64,000 nt of DNA. Source: Leifsonia sp. Root112D2 (lineage in GTDB: Bacteria; Actinomycetota; Actinomycetes; Actinomycetales; Microbacteriaceae). Below the pieces are notes generated by a model. The model had not been told where the DNA came from, ran no database searches, and saw only the letters and a program-made list of their open reading frames with translations. The stretch covers positions 1,295,480-1,359,479 of the forward strand of contig NZ_LMCU01000001.1 of NCBI RefSeq assembly GCF_001424905.1, written 5' to 3'. The translations under genes were made by a program, and so were the position numbers. Positions 8,188 through 16,906 of the stretch are shown piece after piece. Each line of letters begins with the position of its first letter. The first letter of the stretch is position 1.

Positions 8188-9699
8188 ATGAATAAAGTCA
8201 CCCGTCCCTGGCCGGCGCTCTGGGCGCTCGTCATCGGATTCTTCATGATCATGATCGACTCGACCATCGTCTCGGTCGCCAATCCGAAGATCATGGAGGG
8301 GCTGAAGACCGACATCAATTCGGTCATCTGGGTCACCAGCGCCTATCTGCTCGCCTACGCCGTTCCGCTGCTCATCACCGGCCGTCTCGGCGACAGGTTT
8401 GGGCCGAAGAACGTGTACCTGATCGGGCTCGTCGTGTTCACCGCCGCATCCGCCTGGTGTGGATTCTCGGGCGACATCAGCATGCTCATTCTGGCCCGCG
8501 CGTTTCAGGGGCTCGGCGCAGCGCTCATGACGCCGCAGACCATGTCGGTGATCACTCGAACGTTTCCGCCCGATCGCCGCGGCGCTGCCATGGGCCTGTG
8601 GGGCTCGGTGGCCGGTGTGGCTACGTTGGTCGGACCGATTCTCGGCGGCGTGCTCGTCGACGGCTTCGGCTGGGAATGGATCTTCTTCGTCAACGTTCCC
8701 GTAGGCATCATCGCGTTCGTGCTGGCGTGGAGGCTCGTGCCCAAGCTGACGACTCACACGCACAGGTTCGACATTCTCGGCGTCATCCTGAGCGCGGTGG
8801 GAATGTTCCTGGTCGTGTTCGGCATTCAGGAGGGCGAGAACTACGACTGGGGCACCATCGTCGGGCCGATCTCGGTGTGGAGCCTCATCATCGCGGGAAT
8901 CATCGTTCTGGCGGCCTTCGTCGTCTGGCAGCGCTTCAACAGGGCCGAGCCGCTGGTGCCGCTCAAACTGTTCCGCGATCGCAATTTCTCGCTCGCGAAC
9001 GCCGGCATCACCATGGTGGGCTTCGTGATCACCAGCTTCTCGCTACCCCTCGTGTTCTTCTTCCAGATCGTGCGTGGCCTCACTCCAACCCAGTCGGCGC
9101 TCATGCTCGTGCCGATGGCGCTGCTCTCGGGCGGGCTCGCACCCCTGGTCGGCAAGATCATCGACCGCGTTCCGCCGCGCTACATCGCGGTCAGCGGCAT
9201 GCTGCTGCTCGCCATCGCGCTGGCCTGGTACTCCACCATGCTCAGCCCCACCGTGCCGATCGGCATGCTGCTCTTGCCGAGCGCCGTTCTCGGCCTGGCG
9301 AACGCGGGAATCTGGTCACCGCTCTCCACGACGGCAACACACAACCTGCCGCCGCGGGACGCGGGTGCGGGTTCCGGCGTGTACAACATGACCCGCCAGG
9401 TGGGCGCGGTGCTGGGCAGTGCGGCCATCGCGGCCCTCATCCAGGCGCGCCTGACGGCTGAGCTGCCCAAGTCGCCCGGTGGAGTCTCGATGGACTCCTT
9501 CTCCAGCGGCGGCGCGTTGCCCGCGGCACTGCACCAGGGGTTCACGAATGCGATGGCCCAGTCGCTGCTGCTGCCCGCGGCAGTGGCCGTGATCGGCGCC
9601 GCGATAGTGGTCTTCTTCGCCAAGCCGAAGCGCGGCCAGGCGTGGGAGGGCACGGGCTCCGTACCCGCGCAGACGCCGTCAGCGGCCCGCACCCGATAG
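8188..9699 (+). CDS. MFS drug exporter, DHA2 (EmrB/QacA) type
   Basis: Proton-driven multidrug exporter with about 14 membrane segments, 503 residues, the normal DHA2 length. LLITGRLGDRFGPKNVYLIG is the MFS motif A, ARAFQGLGAALMTPQTM fits motif B, and GSVAGVATLVGPILGGVLVD is the motif C that marks antiporters. The start at 8188 (MNKVTRPWPALWAL) sits directly before the first membrane helix and after AAAGAAAG; the open frame upstream lacks family sequence. Probably controlled by the PadR gene 105 bp upstream. Substrate unknown. Confidence 0.9.
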   Translation: MNKVTRPWPALWALVIGFFMIMIDSTIVSVANPKIMEGLKTDINSVIWVTSAYLLAYAVPLLITGRLGDRFGPKNVYLIGLVVFTAASAWCGFSGDISMLILARAFQGLGAALMTPQTMSVITRTFPPDRRGAAMGLWGSVAGVATLVGPILGGVLVDGFGWEWIFFVNVPVGIIAFVLAWRLVPKLTTHTHRFDILGVILSAVGMFLVVFGIQEGENYDWGTIVGPISVWSLIIAGIIVLAAFVVWQRFNRAEPLVPLKLFRDRNFSLANAGITMVGFVITSFSLPLVFFFQIVRGLTPTQSALMLVPMALLSGGLAPLVGKIIDRVPPRYIAVSGMLLLAIALAWYSTMLSPTVPIGMLLLPSAVLGLANAGIWSPLSTTATHNLPPRDAGAGSGVYNMTRQVGAVLGSAAIAALIQARLTAELPKSPGGVSMDSFSSGGALPAALHQGFTNAMAQSLLLPAAVAVIGAAIVVFFAKPKRGQAWEGTGSVPAQTPSAARTR

Positions 9700-9740
9700 C
9701 GCCGTTCGCCTTTCCCTGGTCGCGGTTGCCGACCGTCGCC

Positions 9741-10616
9741 TTAGAGTGCGGCGGCCAACTCCGGGGTTGTCACGCGGATGAGGTTGGCCCACGGGTCGTC
9801 AAAGCTGACCGCCTTGCCGTCGTGGCGGGTCTCGACGCCGTAGTGCGACATCCGCTCGGTCAGCGCGCCGAGTTCGTCGCTCGACGGAACGAGAATGTCC
9901 ACCTGACCGAGCCCCAGTGTGCGCGCACGGCGGCCGGCGCCCGCGCTGTTCCAGGTGTTCATGGCCATGTGGTGGTGGTAGCCGCCCGCGCTCACGAAGA
10001 GCGCCGAGCCGCCAAGAGCGGCCGTCGTCTCGAAACCGAGTCGGTTCACGTAGAACTCGCGGGCGGATGCCACGTCTCCAACCGAAAGGTGAACGTGGCC
10101 AACGCTCGCGTCGCCGAGCGCGGGCGACTCCACGCCCTCCGGCGTGAGGTTCTCGGCGAGAAACGCGTTCGGGTCGAGGTAGAGCGTCGACATCTCGACC
10201 TGGCCGTGCGCCCAGCTCCATTGGCTGCGATCGCGGTCCCAGTACAGCTCGACACCGTTGCCCTCGGGGTCGGTGAAGTAGAAGGCCTTGCTCACGAGGT
10301 GGTCGGAGCTGCCCGTGAAGGTGCCGGGGGCCTTGTTCGCCACCGAGTAGACGGCGGCCGCGAGTGCGGCCTCACTGTCGAACACGATGGCCGTGTGGAA
10401 CAGGCCAGCGTCGCGCGGGGCCGCGTGCTTGAGCTCGGGGGCGTGCTGCAGAATCACCACGGGCGTTGTTCCGCGCCCGAGTACCGCGCTGGCGGCATCC
10501 TGTGCCAGAAGTGTGAGGGTGACGCCGTCGCGGTAGTAGGCGATCATGTCGTCGAGGTCGGCAACGCGCAGGGTGACGGCGCCCATGGTGGTGTCGGGGG
10601 CGAGAAGTTCGGTCAT
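9741..10616 (-). CDS. VOC-family (glyoxalase/extradiol dioxygenase-like) protein
   Basis: A 291-residue protein with two vicinal-oxygen-chelate modules, resembling catechol-2,3-dioxygenase-like CatE proteins. The first module holds LFHTAIVF and FYFTDPEGNGVELYWDR; the second begins VGHVHLSVGDVASAREFYVNRLG and contains GGYHHHMAMNTW. Candidate metal ligands are the His residues of VGHVHLSV and HHHM and the Glu of VELYWDR. Start is ATG at 10616, with an AT-rich palindrome-containing promoter region (ATGCAT near 10638) behind it. Substrate not identifiable. Confidence 0.82.
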   Translation of the reverse strand: MTELLAPDTTMGAVTLRVADLDDMIAYYRDGVTLTLLAQDAASAVLGRGTTPVVILQHAPELKHAAPRDAGLFHTAIVFDSEAALAAAVYSVANKAPGTFTGSSDHLVSKAFYFTDPEGNGVELYWDRDRSQWSWAHGQVEMSTLYLDPNAFLAENLTPEGVESPALGDASVGHVHLSVGDVASAREFYVNRLGFETTAALGGSALFVSAGGYHHHMAMNTWNSAGAGRRARTLGLGQVDILVPSSDELGALTERMSHYGVETRHDGKAVSFDDPWANLIRVTTPELAAAL

Positions 10617-10692
10617 GTCGTTAAGAACACCGATGCGTATGCATATATTTCATGCGTGACCGTGCGCGCGGTTCAGTCTCGCCGAGCGTGGC

Positions 10693-11613
10693 TTAGTCGC
10701 GCGTGAGACGTTCGAGCAGCTCGCGGTAGCGTGCGGTCGTTTGTTCGATGATGTTCGCGGGCAGTTCCGGTGGAACGCCGGACTGGTCCCAGTGCGCCGC
10801 CAGCCAGTCGCGCACGATCTGTTTATCGAAGCTGGCCATGCGCTCATCGGGGGTCGCGCCGTTCGCCCAGGCGTCGGCATCCCAGTACCGGCTGGAGTCG
10901 CTCGTGAGCACCTCGTCGCCGAGAGTGATCGCGCGCGAGACCCGATCGGCGCCGAACTCGAACTTCGTGTCGGCCAGAATCAGCCCGCGCGATTCCGCGA
11001 GAGCGGATGCCTGACGGTAGATCTCGAGAGAGAGGTCGCGCAGCTGCGCCGCGACCTCCGCGCCGACGATCTCGACGGTGCGCTCGAAGGAGATGTTCTC
11101 GTCGTGCTGGCCGAGCGGGGCCTTCCACGCGGGAGTGAAAATGGGCTCAGGCAGACGGTCGCCGTTGCCGAGGCCGGCGGGCAGCGGCACGCCGCACACG
11201 CTCTGCGACGCCTGGTATTCGGCCCATCCGCTGCCCGTCAGGTAGCCGCGCACCACGCATTCGATGGGGTACATGTCGAGGGGGCGCACCAGCATGGAGC
11301 GGCCGGCGACGGCATCCGGAATCTCTTCGATGGTCGTGTCGCCGACGAGCCGGTGGTCGGCGATGAGGTGGTTGCGCACGCCGGCGAGGCGGTCGAACCA
11401 CCACAGGCTGAGCGTGGTGAGTAGCTCGCCCTTGCCGGGGATGCCCGGCTCGAGCACGTGATCGAAGGCGCTGACGCGGTCGCTGGCGACCACGAGAACG
11501 GCGGGGGTGTTCTCGAGACCGGATACCCCCTCCGGCACATACAGGTCACGCACCTTTCCCGAGTACACGGGAATCCAGCCGGGCAGCGCAGCAGAGTCGG
11601 TCACGGCTCCCAT
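10693..11613 (-). CDS. purC: SAICAR synthetase PurC
   Basis: Joins aspartate to CAIR with ATP to give SAICAR in purine biosynthesis. The N terminus VYSGKVRDLYVPEG is the PurC nucleotide-binding start, and GKGELLTTLSLWWF, MYPIECVVRGYLTGSGW and LILADTKFEFG are family signatures. Start taken as ATG 11613 (306 residues); GTG 11604 is also possible since neither has a strong ribosome site. It lies between the VOC gene and the divergent alditol oxidase, apart from the other purine genes. Secure function. Confidence 0.96.
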   Translation of the reverse strand: MGAVTDSAALPGWIPVYSGKVRDLYVPEGVSGLENTPAVLVVASDRVSAFDHVLEPGIPGKGELLTTLSLWWFDRLAGVRNHLIADHRLVGDTTIEEIPDAVAGRSMLVRPLDMYPIECVVRGYLTGSGWAEYQASQSVCGVPLPAGLGNGDRLPEPIFTPAWKAPLGQHDENISFERTVEIVGAEVAAQLRDLSLEIYRQASALAESRGLILADTKFEFGADRVSRAITLGDEVLTSDSSRYWDADAWANGATPDERMASFDKQIVRDWLAAHWDQSGVPPELPANIIEQTTARYRELLERLTRD

Positions 11614-11692
11614 GATATTCGGCTCGGGGACCGGGCACGGCTGGCGTCGGATAGATTCGTTGCACGAGACCACAAATGGATGGGCGGGCGGC

Positions 11693-12952
11693 ATGGCGGG
11701 CGAACTGAACTGGGCGGGCAACTACGAGTACCGGGCAGGCGCGGCCGAGCATCCGGCAACCCTCGATCAGGTGCGTGACGCCGTCGTCGGCGCACGAAAG
11801 GTGCGCACGCTGGGCACCCGGCACAGTTTCAATGCGGTAGCCGACGCGGATGCCGGTGGCACGCTCGTCGCGCTGCACGCGTTGCCGCCGCGCATTGATG
11901 TCGATGAGACCGCGCGCACCGTGACGGTCGGCGGCGGCCAGCGTTACGGCGACGTCGCCATCGCCCTGCAGGCGCAGGGCTGGGCCCTGCACAACCTGGC
12001 CTCCCTGCCGCACATCTCGGTGGCCGGCGCCATCGCGACCGGAACGCACGGTTCCGGCGATGGCAATGGCAATCTCGCCAGCGCCGTCGCCGCGCTCGAG
12101 ATTCTGCGTTCCGACGGCGAGCTCGTCACGCTGCGCCGTGGCGACGCGGACTTCGCCGGTGCGGTCGTCAGCCTTGGGGTGCTCGGCGTTGTCACGAGCG
12201 TGACCCTCGACATTCAGCCGACATTCGAGGTCGAGCAGCGCATCTTCCAGAATCTGCCCTGGGATCAGGCACTCGCCAACTTCGACGCGATCACCTCCAG
12301 CGCATACAGCGTGAGCCTGTTCACCGATTGGCGCGACGACGTGAGCCAAGTCTGGCTGAAACAGCGGGCGGATGCGACGGGCCGCCTCGACGCGGTGAGC
12401 GAGCTGTTCGGCGCGCGGCGGGCATCCGAACCGGTGCACATGCTGCCCACGATGTCGCCGGTGAACTGCACGCAGCAACTGGGCGTCGCGGGACCGTGGC
12501 ACGAGCGGCTGCCGCATTTTCGACTGGAGTTCACGCCGAGTAACGGGGCGGAGATCCAGTCAGAGTATCTCGTGCCCCGCGTGCACGCCGTTGCCGCGAT
12601 CGAGGCGCTGCGCTCGATCGGGGAGCACATTGCGCCCGTGCTGCAGATCACCGAGATTCGCACGATGGCCGCGGACGACCTCTGGCTGAGCGAGGCGAGC
12701 GGGCGCGACACGGTGGGGCTGCACTTCACCTGGCTGCGCGAGCAGCAGGCCGTGGAGGCGGCGCTCGTGCACATCGAGGCGGCGCTGGCGCCGTTCGACG
12801 CGCGGCCGCACTGGGGCAAGGTGTTCCTCAACGCCGACGGTCGCGTCGCGTCGCTGTACCCGCGGATGCCCGAGTTCGTCGCGCTCGCGGAGCGCTACGA
12901 TCCCCGCGGCGCCTTCCGCAACGCGTTCCTCGAGAGGCACGTCTTCGGGTAA
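11693..12952 (+). CDS. aldO: Alditol oxidase (xylitol/sorbitol oxidase family)
   Basis: FAD-dependent oxidase of the VAO family that oxidises the terminal hydroxyl of sugar alcohols and makes hydrogen peroxide. It is very close along its whole 419 residues to the Streptomyces alditol oxidase as I recall it: NWAGN near the start, VRTLGTRHSFN with His44 at the covalent flavin position, NLASLPHISVAGAIATGTHG, VSLFTDWRDD, PWHERLPHFRLEFTPS and ARPHWGKVF. The ATG at 11693 is the only family-consistent start in a frame open upstream. Divergent from purC; its stop is followed by a dispersed palindromic repeat. Confidence 0.92.
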   Translation: MAGELNWAGNYEYRAGAAEHPATLDQVRDAVVGARKVRTLGTRHSFNAVADADAGGTLVALHALPPRIDVDETARTVTVGGGQRYGDVAIALQAQGWALHNLASLPHISVAGAIATGTHGSGDGNGNLASAVAALEILRSDGELVTLRRGDADFAGAVVSLGVLGVVTSVTLDIQPTFEVEQRIFQNLPWDQALANFDAITSSAYSVSLFTDWRDDVSQVWLKQRADATGRLDAVSELFGARRASEPVHMLPTMSPVNCTQQLGVAGPWHERLPHFRLEFTPSNGAEIQSEYLVPRVHAVAAIEALRSIGEHIAPVLQITEIRTMAADDLWLSEASGRDTVGLHFTWLREQQAVEAALVHIEAALAPFDARPHWGKVFLNADGRVASLYPRMPEFVALAERYDPRGAFRNAFLERHVFG

Positions 12953-12962
12953 CTGCGCGGTG

Positions 12963-13051
12963 GGTTTCGAGACGCTCCTTCGTCGCTCCTCAACCTGCAG
13001 AAGTTCCGCTGGTTGAGGAGCGGTCGACGAAGGAGGCCTCGTCTCGAAACC
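12963..13051. repeat. Dispersed palindromic repeat, copy A
   Basis: Half-site GGTTTCGAGACGCTCCTTCG ... CTCCTCAACC is followed, after a short loop, by its inverse GGTTGAGGAG ... CGTCTCGAAACC, so the whole can fold into one long hairpin. It fills the space between the converging aldO and purD genes, 10 bp from one stop and 6 bp from the other, where a bidirectional terminator would sit. Same family as 16803, 40888, 42416 and 59152. Confidence 0.85.
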
Positions 13052-13057
13052 TGCGCG

Positions 13058-14311
13058 CTACGCCACTCCGCCAGCGATGTCCGTGCGAAACTGGGCGCCC
13101 TCGAGGCGGATGTGGCCCATGGCCTCATAGGCACGCGAGCGCGCCTCAGCGAACGTGGTTCCGACCGCCACGACACTCAGCACGCGCCCGCCCGTGGCGA
13201 GGAGCGCGCCGGTAGACGGGTCCAGCGCCGTCGCCGCGTGGGCGATGTGCACGCCCTCGACTGCGGCAGCAGCATCCAGCCCGGTGATCTCGCGGCCGGT
13301 GACCGGGGCATCCGGATAATTCTCGCTGGCGAGCACGACCGTCACCGCCACATCCATCGCGAATTCGGGGCGGGGCATTCCCGCGAGTGAGCCTGTCGCA
13401 GCCCCGAACAGCAGCATCGAGAGCGGGGTCACGAGCCGGGGCAGCACCACCTGCGTCTCGGGGTCGCCGAAGCGGGCGTTGAATTCGATCACCCGGATGC
13501 CCGCCGGCGTCACAATCAGCCCGCAGTACAGCAGCCCGATGAAGGGCGTCTGTTCCGCGGCCAGCTGACGCACCGTCGGCAGCGCGACGGTCTCGATGAC
13601 CTCGTCCACAAAGCCGTCGGGCAACCAGGGCAGCGGCGAGTACGCGCCCATGCCGCCCGTGTTGGGCCCGGCATCGCCGTCGCCGAGCCGCTTGTAGTCC
13701 TGGGCGGGCGCCAGCGGCAACACGGTGTGGCCGTCGCTGACGAGAAAGAGCGAGACCTCGGGGCCGTCGAGGAATTCTTCGACGAGCACGCTGCCATGGA
13801 CCAGCCAGTGTTCGGCGTGCGCGGCGGCGGCGGCACGGTCGTCGGTGACGAGCACGCCCTTGCCTGCGGCGAGGCCGTCGGCCTTCACCACGTACGGCGC
13901 ACCGAAGGTGTCGAGTGCGTCTTCGGCGTCGGCCAGCGTGTCGGCGCGCACGGCGCGACCGGTGGGCACGCCCGCCTCGTCCATGATGCGCTTGGCGAAG
14001 GCCTTCGAGCCCTCGAGTTGCGCGGCCGCCTGCCCGGGCCCGAATACGGGGATGCCCCGCGTGCGCAGTGCGTCGGCGACGCCGGCGACAAGCGGGGCCT
14101 CCGGCCCTATCACGACCAGTTCGATGTTGTTCTCGAACGCGTAGTTGGTGACGTCCTCCGGCGAATTCGCGTCGAGCGACACGACCGGCACGTCGGCGGC
14201 GATGCCCGCGTTGCCGGGCGCTGCGATGATCTCGTGGCCGGCATCCTCGGCGAGCAGGGCGGTGACGATGGCGTGCTCGCGGGCACCGGAACCGAGAACC
14301 AGAATCTTCAC
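13058..14311 (-). CDS. purD: Phosphoribosylamine-glycine ligase (GAR synthetase) PurD
   Basis: ATP-grasp ligase for purine step 2: phosphoribosylamine + glycine + ATP to GAR. The 417 residues are the usual length. The N terminus MKILVLGSGAREHAIV, the ATP-binding YVVKADGLAAGKGV, GPNTGGMGAYSP and the C-terminal FNARFGDPETQ are diagnostic. GGGGGCGTGAAG precedes the ATG at 14311. Divergent from the sterol-carrier gene; converges on aldO with a palindromic repeat between. Secure. Confidence 0.97.
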   Translation of the reverse strand: MKILVLGSGAREHAIVTALLAEDAGHEIIAAPGNAGIAADVPVVSLDANSPEDVTNYAFENNIELVVIGPEAPLVAGVADALRTRGIPVFGPGQAAAQLEGSKAFAKRIMDEAGVPTGRAVRADTLADAEDALDTFGAPYVVKADGLAAGKGVLVTDDRAAAAAHAEHWLVHGSVLVEEFLDGPEVSLFLVSDGHTVLPLAPAQDYKRLGDGDAGPNTGGMGAYSPLPWLPDGFVDEVIETVALPTVRQLAAEQTPFIGLLYCGLIVTPAGIRVIEFNARFGDPETQVVLPRLVTPLSMLLFGAATGSLAGMPRPEFAMDVAVTVVLASENYPDAPVTGREITGLDAAAAVEGVHIAHAATALDPSTGALLATGGRVLSVVAVGTTFAEARSRAYEAMGHIRLEGAQFRTDIAGGVA

Positions 14312-14354
14312 GCCCCCAGCCTAAAGGTCGCGCAGACTTTGGCAGACTGGGGTC

Positions 14355-14744
14355 ATGGCCAGGGCGAGAATTGCGGATGCCGCAGGCGAGGCATCCGTGC
14401 GGGGCGCCCTCGCGGGCAGCGCGGAGGCGCCCGCCTCCCGCGACACGACAGCGATGGCGGTGCGGTACCTGCTGCAACTGCTCGCCGAGCAGGCCGAGGG
14501 CAACACGGTCGAGGTGCGCATTCCGCCGTTCGGCGCCGTGCAGTGCATTCCCGGGCCCCGGCACACGCGGGGCACCCCGCCGAATGTGATCGAGACGGAT
14601 GCCGCCACGTGGCTCGCGCTCGCGACCGGGGCAGTTTCGTGGGACGAGGCCGTGGCATCCGGAGCGGTGCACGCCTCGGGCCAGCGCGCCGACCTCACCG
14701 CCTACCTCCCTGTCCTGACCACCGGATGGCCGCATTCAGCTTGA
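14355..14744 (+). CDS. Sterol-carrier-family protein
   Basis: A 129-residue cytosolic protein of the actinobacterial sterol-carrier (SCP-2-like) family. The core VRYLLQLLAEQAEGNTVEVR, then PFGAVQCIPGPRHTRGTPPN, VIETDAATWLALATG and SGQRADLTAYLP, matches proteins found upstream of purF in other actinobacteria. The start at 14355 follows a possible -10 close to the ATG, so the message may be leaderless. Ligand and role are unknown; neighbourhood with purF appears conserved rather than functional. Confidence 0.82.
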   Translation: MARARIADAAGEASVRGALAGSAEAPASRDTTAMAVRYLLQLLAEQAEGNTVEVRIPPFGAVQCIPGPRHTRGTPPNVIETDAATWLALATGAVSWDEAVASGAVHASGQRADLTAYLPVLTTGWPHSA

Positions 14745-14761
14745 TGCGCGACAATGGCGGT

Positions 14762-15100
14762 ATGCAGAACAACGAGACGGTCACGCCCGACACCGTGACC
14801 GTGCGGCGGGCGCCGCGCTACGGCCGATTCATGATCGTGGGCGTGGTCGTCTTTGCGATCGTGGCGTTCATTCTCACCTACTCGTTTCCGCAGCAGCAGA
14901 ACGCCGGCTACGGCCGTCTGCAGGTGTTCGGTTTCATGCTGCTGGTCGCCATCGTCGTCGGCGTAGCAGTGGGCGGCGTTGTGGCGCTGCTCGTCGATCG
15001 GGCGGCAACGCGCAGGGCGCGCACCGTGATCGTCGATAGAGTGGATGCGCACGAGGTCGTCGGTGAATCCGTCGAGTCGGATGCGACATCCGGCGCCTAA
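14762..15100 (+). CDS. Small two-helix membrane protein upstream of purF
   Basis: A 112-residue protein of unknown function with two clear membrane helices (FMIVGVVVFAIVAFILTYSF and VFGFMLLVAIVVGVAVGGVV) separated by a short QQNAGYGRLQ loop, and a charged C-terminal tail. I recall similar short proteins upstream of purF in other Microbacteriaceae. The ATG at 14762 sits 18 bp after the sterol-carrier stop, so they may share a transcript with purF, which starts about 60 bp downstream. Confidence 0.75.
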   Translation: MQNNETVTPDTVTVRRAPRYGRFMIVGVVVFAIVAFILTYSFPQQQNAGYGRLQVFGFMLLVAIVVGVAVGGVVALLVDRAATRRARTVIVDRVDAHEVVGESVESDATSGA

Positions 15101-15161
15101 GAATCCCTCCATCATCACTCCCAGATCAGTAGCAGTACCGAACAGTTAAGGGGTACCCGGT

Positions 15162-16790
15162 TTGGCCGGTGGCGACGGTCTTCTCAGTCACGATCTTCTG
15201 CCCGGGGAGAAGAGTCCGCAGGACGCCTGCGGAGTCTTCGGCGTGTGGGCTCCCGGCGAGGAGGTGGCCAAGCTCAGCTATTTCGGGCTGTATGCGCTGC
15301 AGCATCGCGGCCAGGAGTCGGCGGGCATCGCCACGAGCGACGGCACGAAGATTCTCATCTACAAAGACATGGGCCTCGTCTCGCAGGTCTTCAACGAGAA
15401 CGCGCTCAACACGCTGGTGGGCCACATTGCCGTCGGTCACGCGCGGTATTCGACGACGGGGTCATCCAGCTGGCAGAACGCCCAGCCCACGCTCGGCCGC
15501 ACCGCCAGCGGCACCGTTGCCCTGGGGCACAACGGCAACCTCACCAACACGCACGAACTGCTGCGCCTCGTTCACGAGCGCTACCCCGCGCTCGACGGCG
15601 AGCTCTCGCGCGGCAACACGACAGACACCGCCGTGGTGACGGCGCTGCTCACCGGCGACCTCGACCACACGCTCGAGGCCACCGCCATGGAGGTGCTGCC
15701 GCGCCTGCGCGGTGCGTACTGCCTCGTGTTCATGGACGAGACCACGCTGTATGCGGCGCGTGACCCGCAGGGGGTGCGCCCGCTGGTGCTGGGGCGGCTC
15801 GAGCGAGGGTGGGTCGTCGCATCCGAGACCGCGGCGCTCGACATCGTCGGCGCATCCTTCGTGCGTGAGGTGGAGCCCGGCGAATTCATCGCCATCGACG
15901 AGAACGGCCTGCGTTCGCAGCGTTTCGCCGAGGAGAAGCGCGCCGGATGCGTGTTCGAGTACGTCTATCTGGCCCGGCCCGACACCACCATCGCCGGCCG
16001 TGGCGTGCACGAGGCTCGCGTCGAGATGGGGCGGCAGCTGGCCGCCGAGCACCCGGTGGAGGCCGACCTGGTCATCCCGACCCCGGAATCCGGTACCCCC
16101 GCGGCCATCGGTTACGCGCAAGCGTCGGGCATCCCGTTCGGTCAGGGGCTCGTTAAGAACTCGTACGTCGGCCGCACCTTCATCCAGCCGTCGCAGACCA
16201 TCCGTCAACGCGGCATCAAGCTCAAGCTGAACCCCCTCAAAGAGGTCATCAAGGGCAAGCGTCTCATCGTGGTGGACGACTCGATCGTGCGCGGCAACAC
16301 CCAGCGCGCGCTCGTGTCGATGCTGCGCGAGGCCGGCGCCGCCGAGGTGCACGTGCGCATCTCGAGCCCGCCCATCACCTGGCCGTGCTTCTACGGCATC
16401 GACTTCGCCTCGCGCGCCGAGCTCATCGCCACCGGCCTCGGCGTCGACGAGGTGCGTCAGGCGATCGGCGCGGACTCACTCGGTTACCTCTCCGAAGACG
16501 GCATGATCGCCTCGACCGAACAGCCGCGCTCAGAGTTGTGCACGGCCTGCTTCACGGGCAAATACCCGATTCCGCTGCCGGATGCCCACCTCATGGGCAA
16601 GAATCTGCTCGAGCGCGACCCGGCGGATGCTGCTGCCGGATCGGACGCCGCGCTCGGCGCCCAGGCCGGTGGCCGCGACCCGGGCCCCGATGCCGAGCTC
16701 GAGCCGGTGCTCGACGCGACCACGATGCGCGAGCGCGCCTTCGCCCAATCGGGCCTGCTGCCGCTCGGAGACCCCGGCCGCCAGGAGTAG
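15162..16790 (+). CDS. purF: Amidophosphoribosyltransferase PurF
   Basis: First committed enzyme of purine synthesis: PRPP + glutamine to phosphoribosylamine. The glutaminase nucleophile is Cys23 in DACGVFGVWAPGEEV; the 22 residues before it would be a removable propeptide. ALQHRGQESAGIA belongs to the Ntn domain and VVDDSIVRGNTQ is the PRPP-binding motif. Start is TTG at 15162, supported by AAGGGG about 10 bases upstream and the absence of a better start. The C-terminal 60 residues are Ala/Gly/Asp-rich and variable. A palindromic repeat begins 12 bp after the stop. Purine nucleotide feedback is known for the family. Confidence 0.96.
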   Translation: MAGGDGLLSHDLLPGEKSPQDACGVFGVWAPGEEVAKLSYFGLYALQHRGQESAGIATSDGTKILIYKDMGLVSQVFNENALNTLVGHIAVGHARYSTTGSSSWQNAQPTLGRTASGTVALGHNGNLTNTHELLRLVHERYPALDGELSRGNTTDTAVVTALLTGDLDHTLEATAMEVLPRLRGAYCLVFMDETTLYAARDPQGVRPLVLGRLERGWVVASETAALDIVGASFVREVEPGEFIAIDENGLRSQRFAEEKRAGCVFEYVYLARPDTTIAGRGVHEARVEMGRQLAAEHPVEADLVIPTPESGTPAAIGYAQASGIPFGQGLVKNSYVGRTFIQPSQTIRQRGIKLKLNPLKEVIKGKRLIVVDDSIVRGNTQRALVSMLREAGAAEVHVRISSPPITWPCFYGIDFASRAELIATGLGVDEVRQAIGADSLGYLSEDGMIASTEQPRSELCTACFTGKYPIPLPDAHLMGKNLLERDPADAAAGSDAALGAQAGGRDPGPDAELEPVLDATTMRERAFAQSGLLPLGDPGRQE

Positions 16791-16802
16791 CGCGACTCTG
16801 CT

Positions 16803-16891
16803 GGTTGAGGAGCGACGAAGGAGCGTCTCGAAACCAGCCCGCGCCACGCTGGTTTCGAGACGGGCGCTCCTTCGTCGGGCCCTCCTCAACC
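16803..16891. repeat. Dispersed palindromic repeat, copy B
   Basis: Here the order is reversed relative to copy A: GGTTGAGGAGCGACGAAGGA ... CTCGAAACC first, then GGTTTCGAGACG ... CTCCTCAACC. It lies between the converging purF and esterase genes, 12 and 15 bp from their stops, and can form a stable hairpin serving both. Confidence 0.85.
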
Positions 16892-16906
16892 GGCGTAACT
16901 TTCTCG

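Noticed and set aside
12600..12952. Extension of aldO upstream to 11507
   Set aside because: The added residues overlap purC on the other strand and do not resemble the alditol oxidase N terminus; ATG 11693 matches the family.
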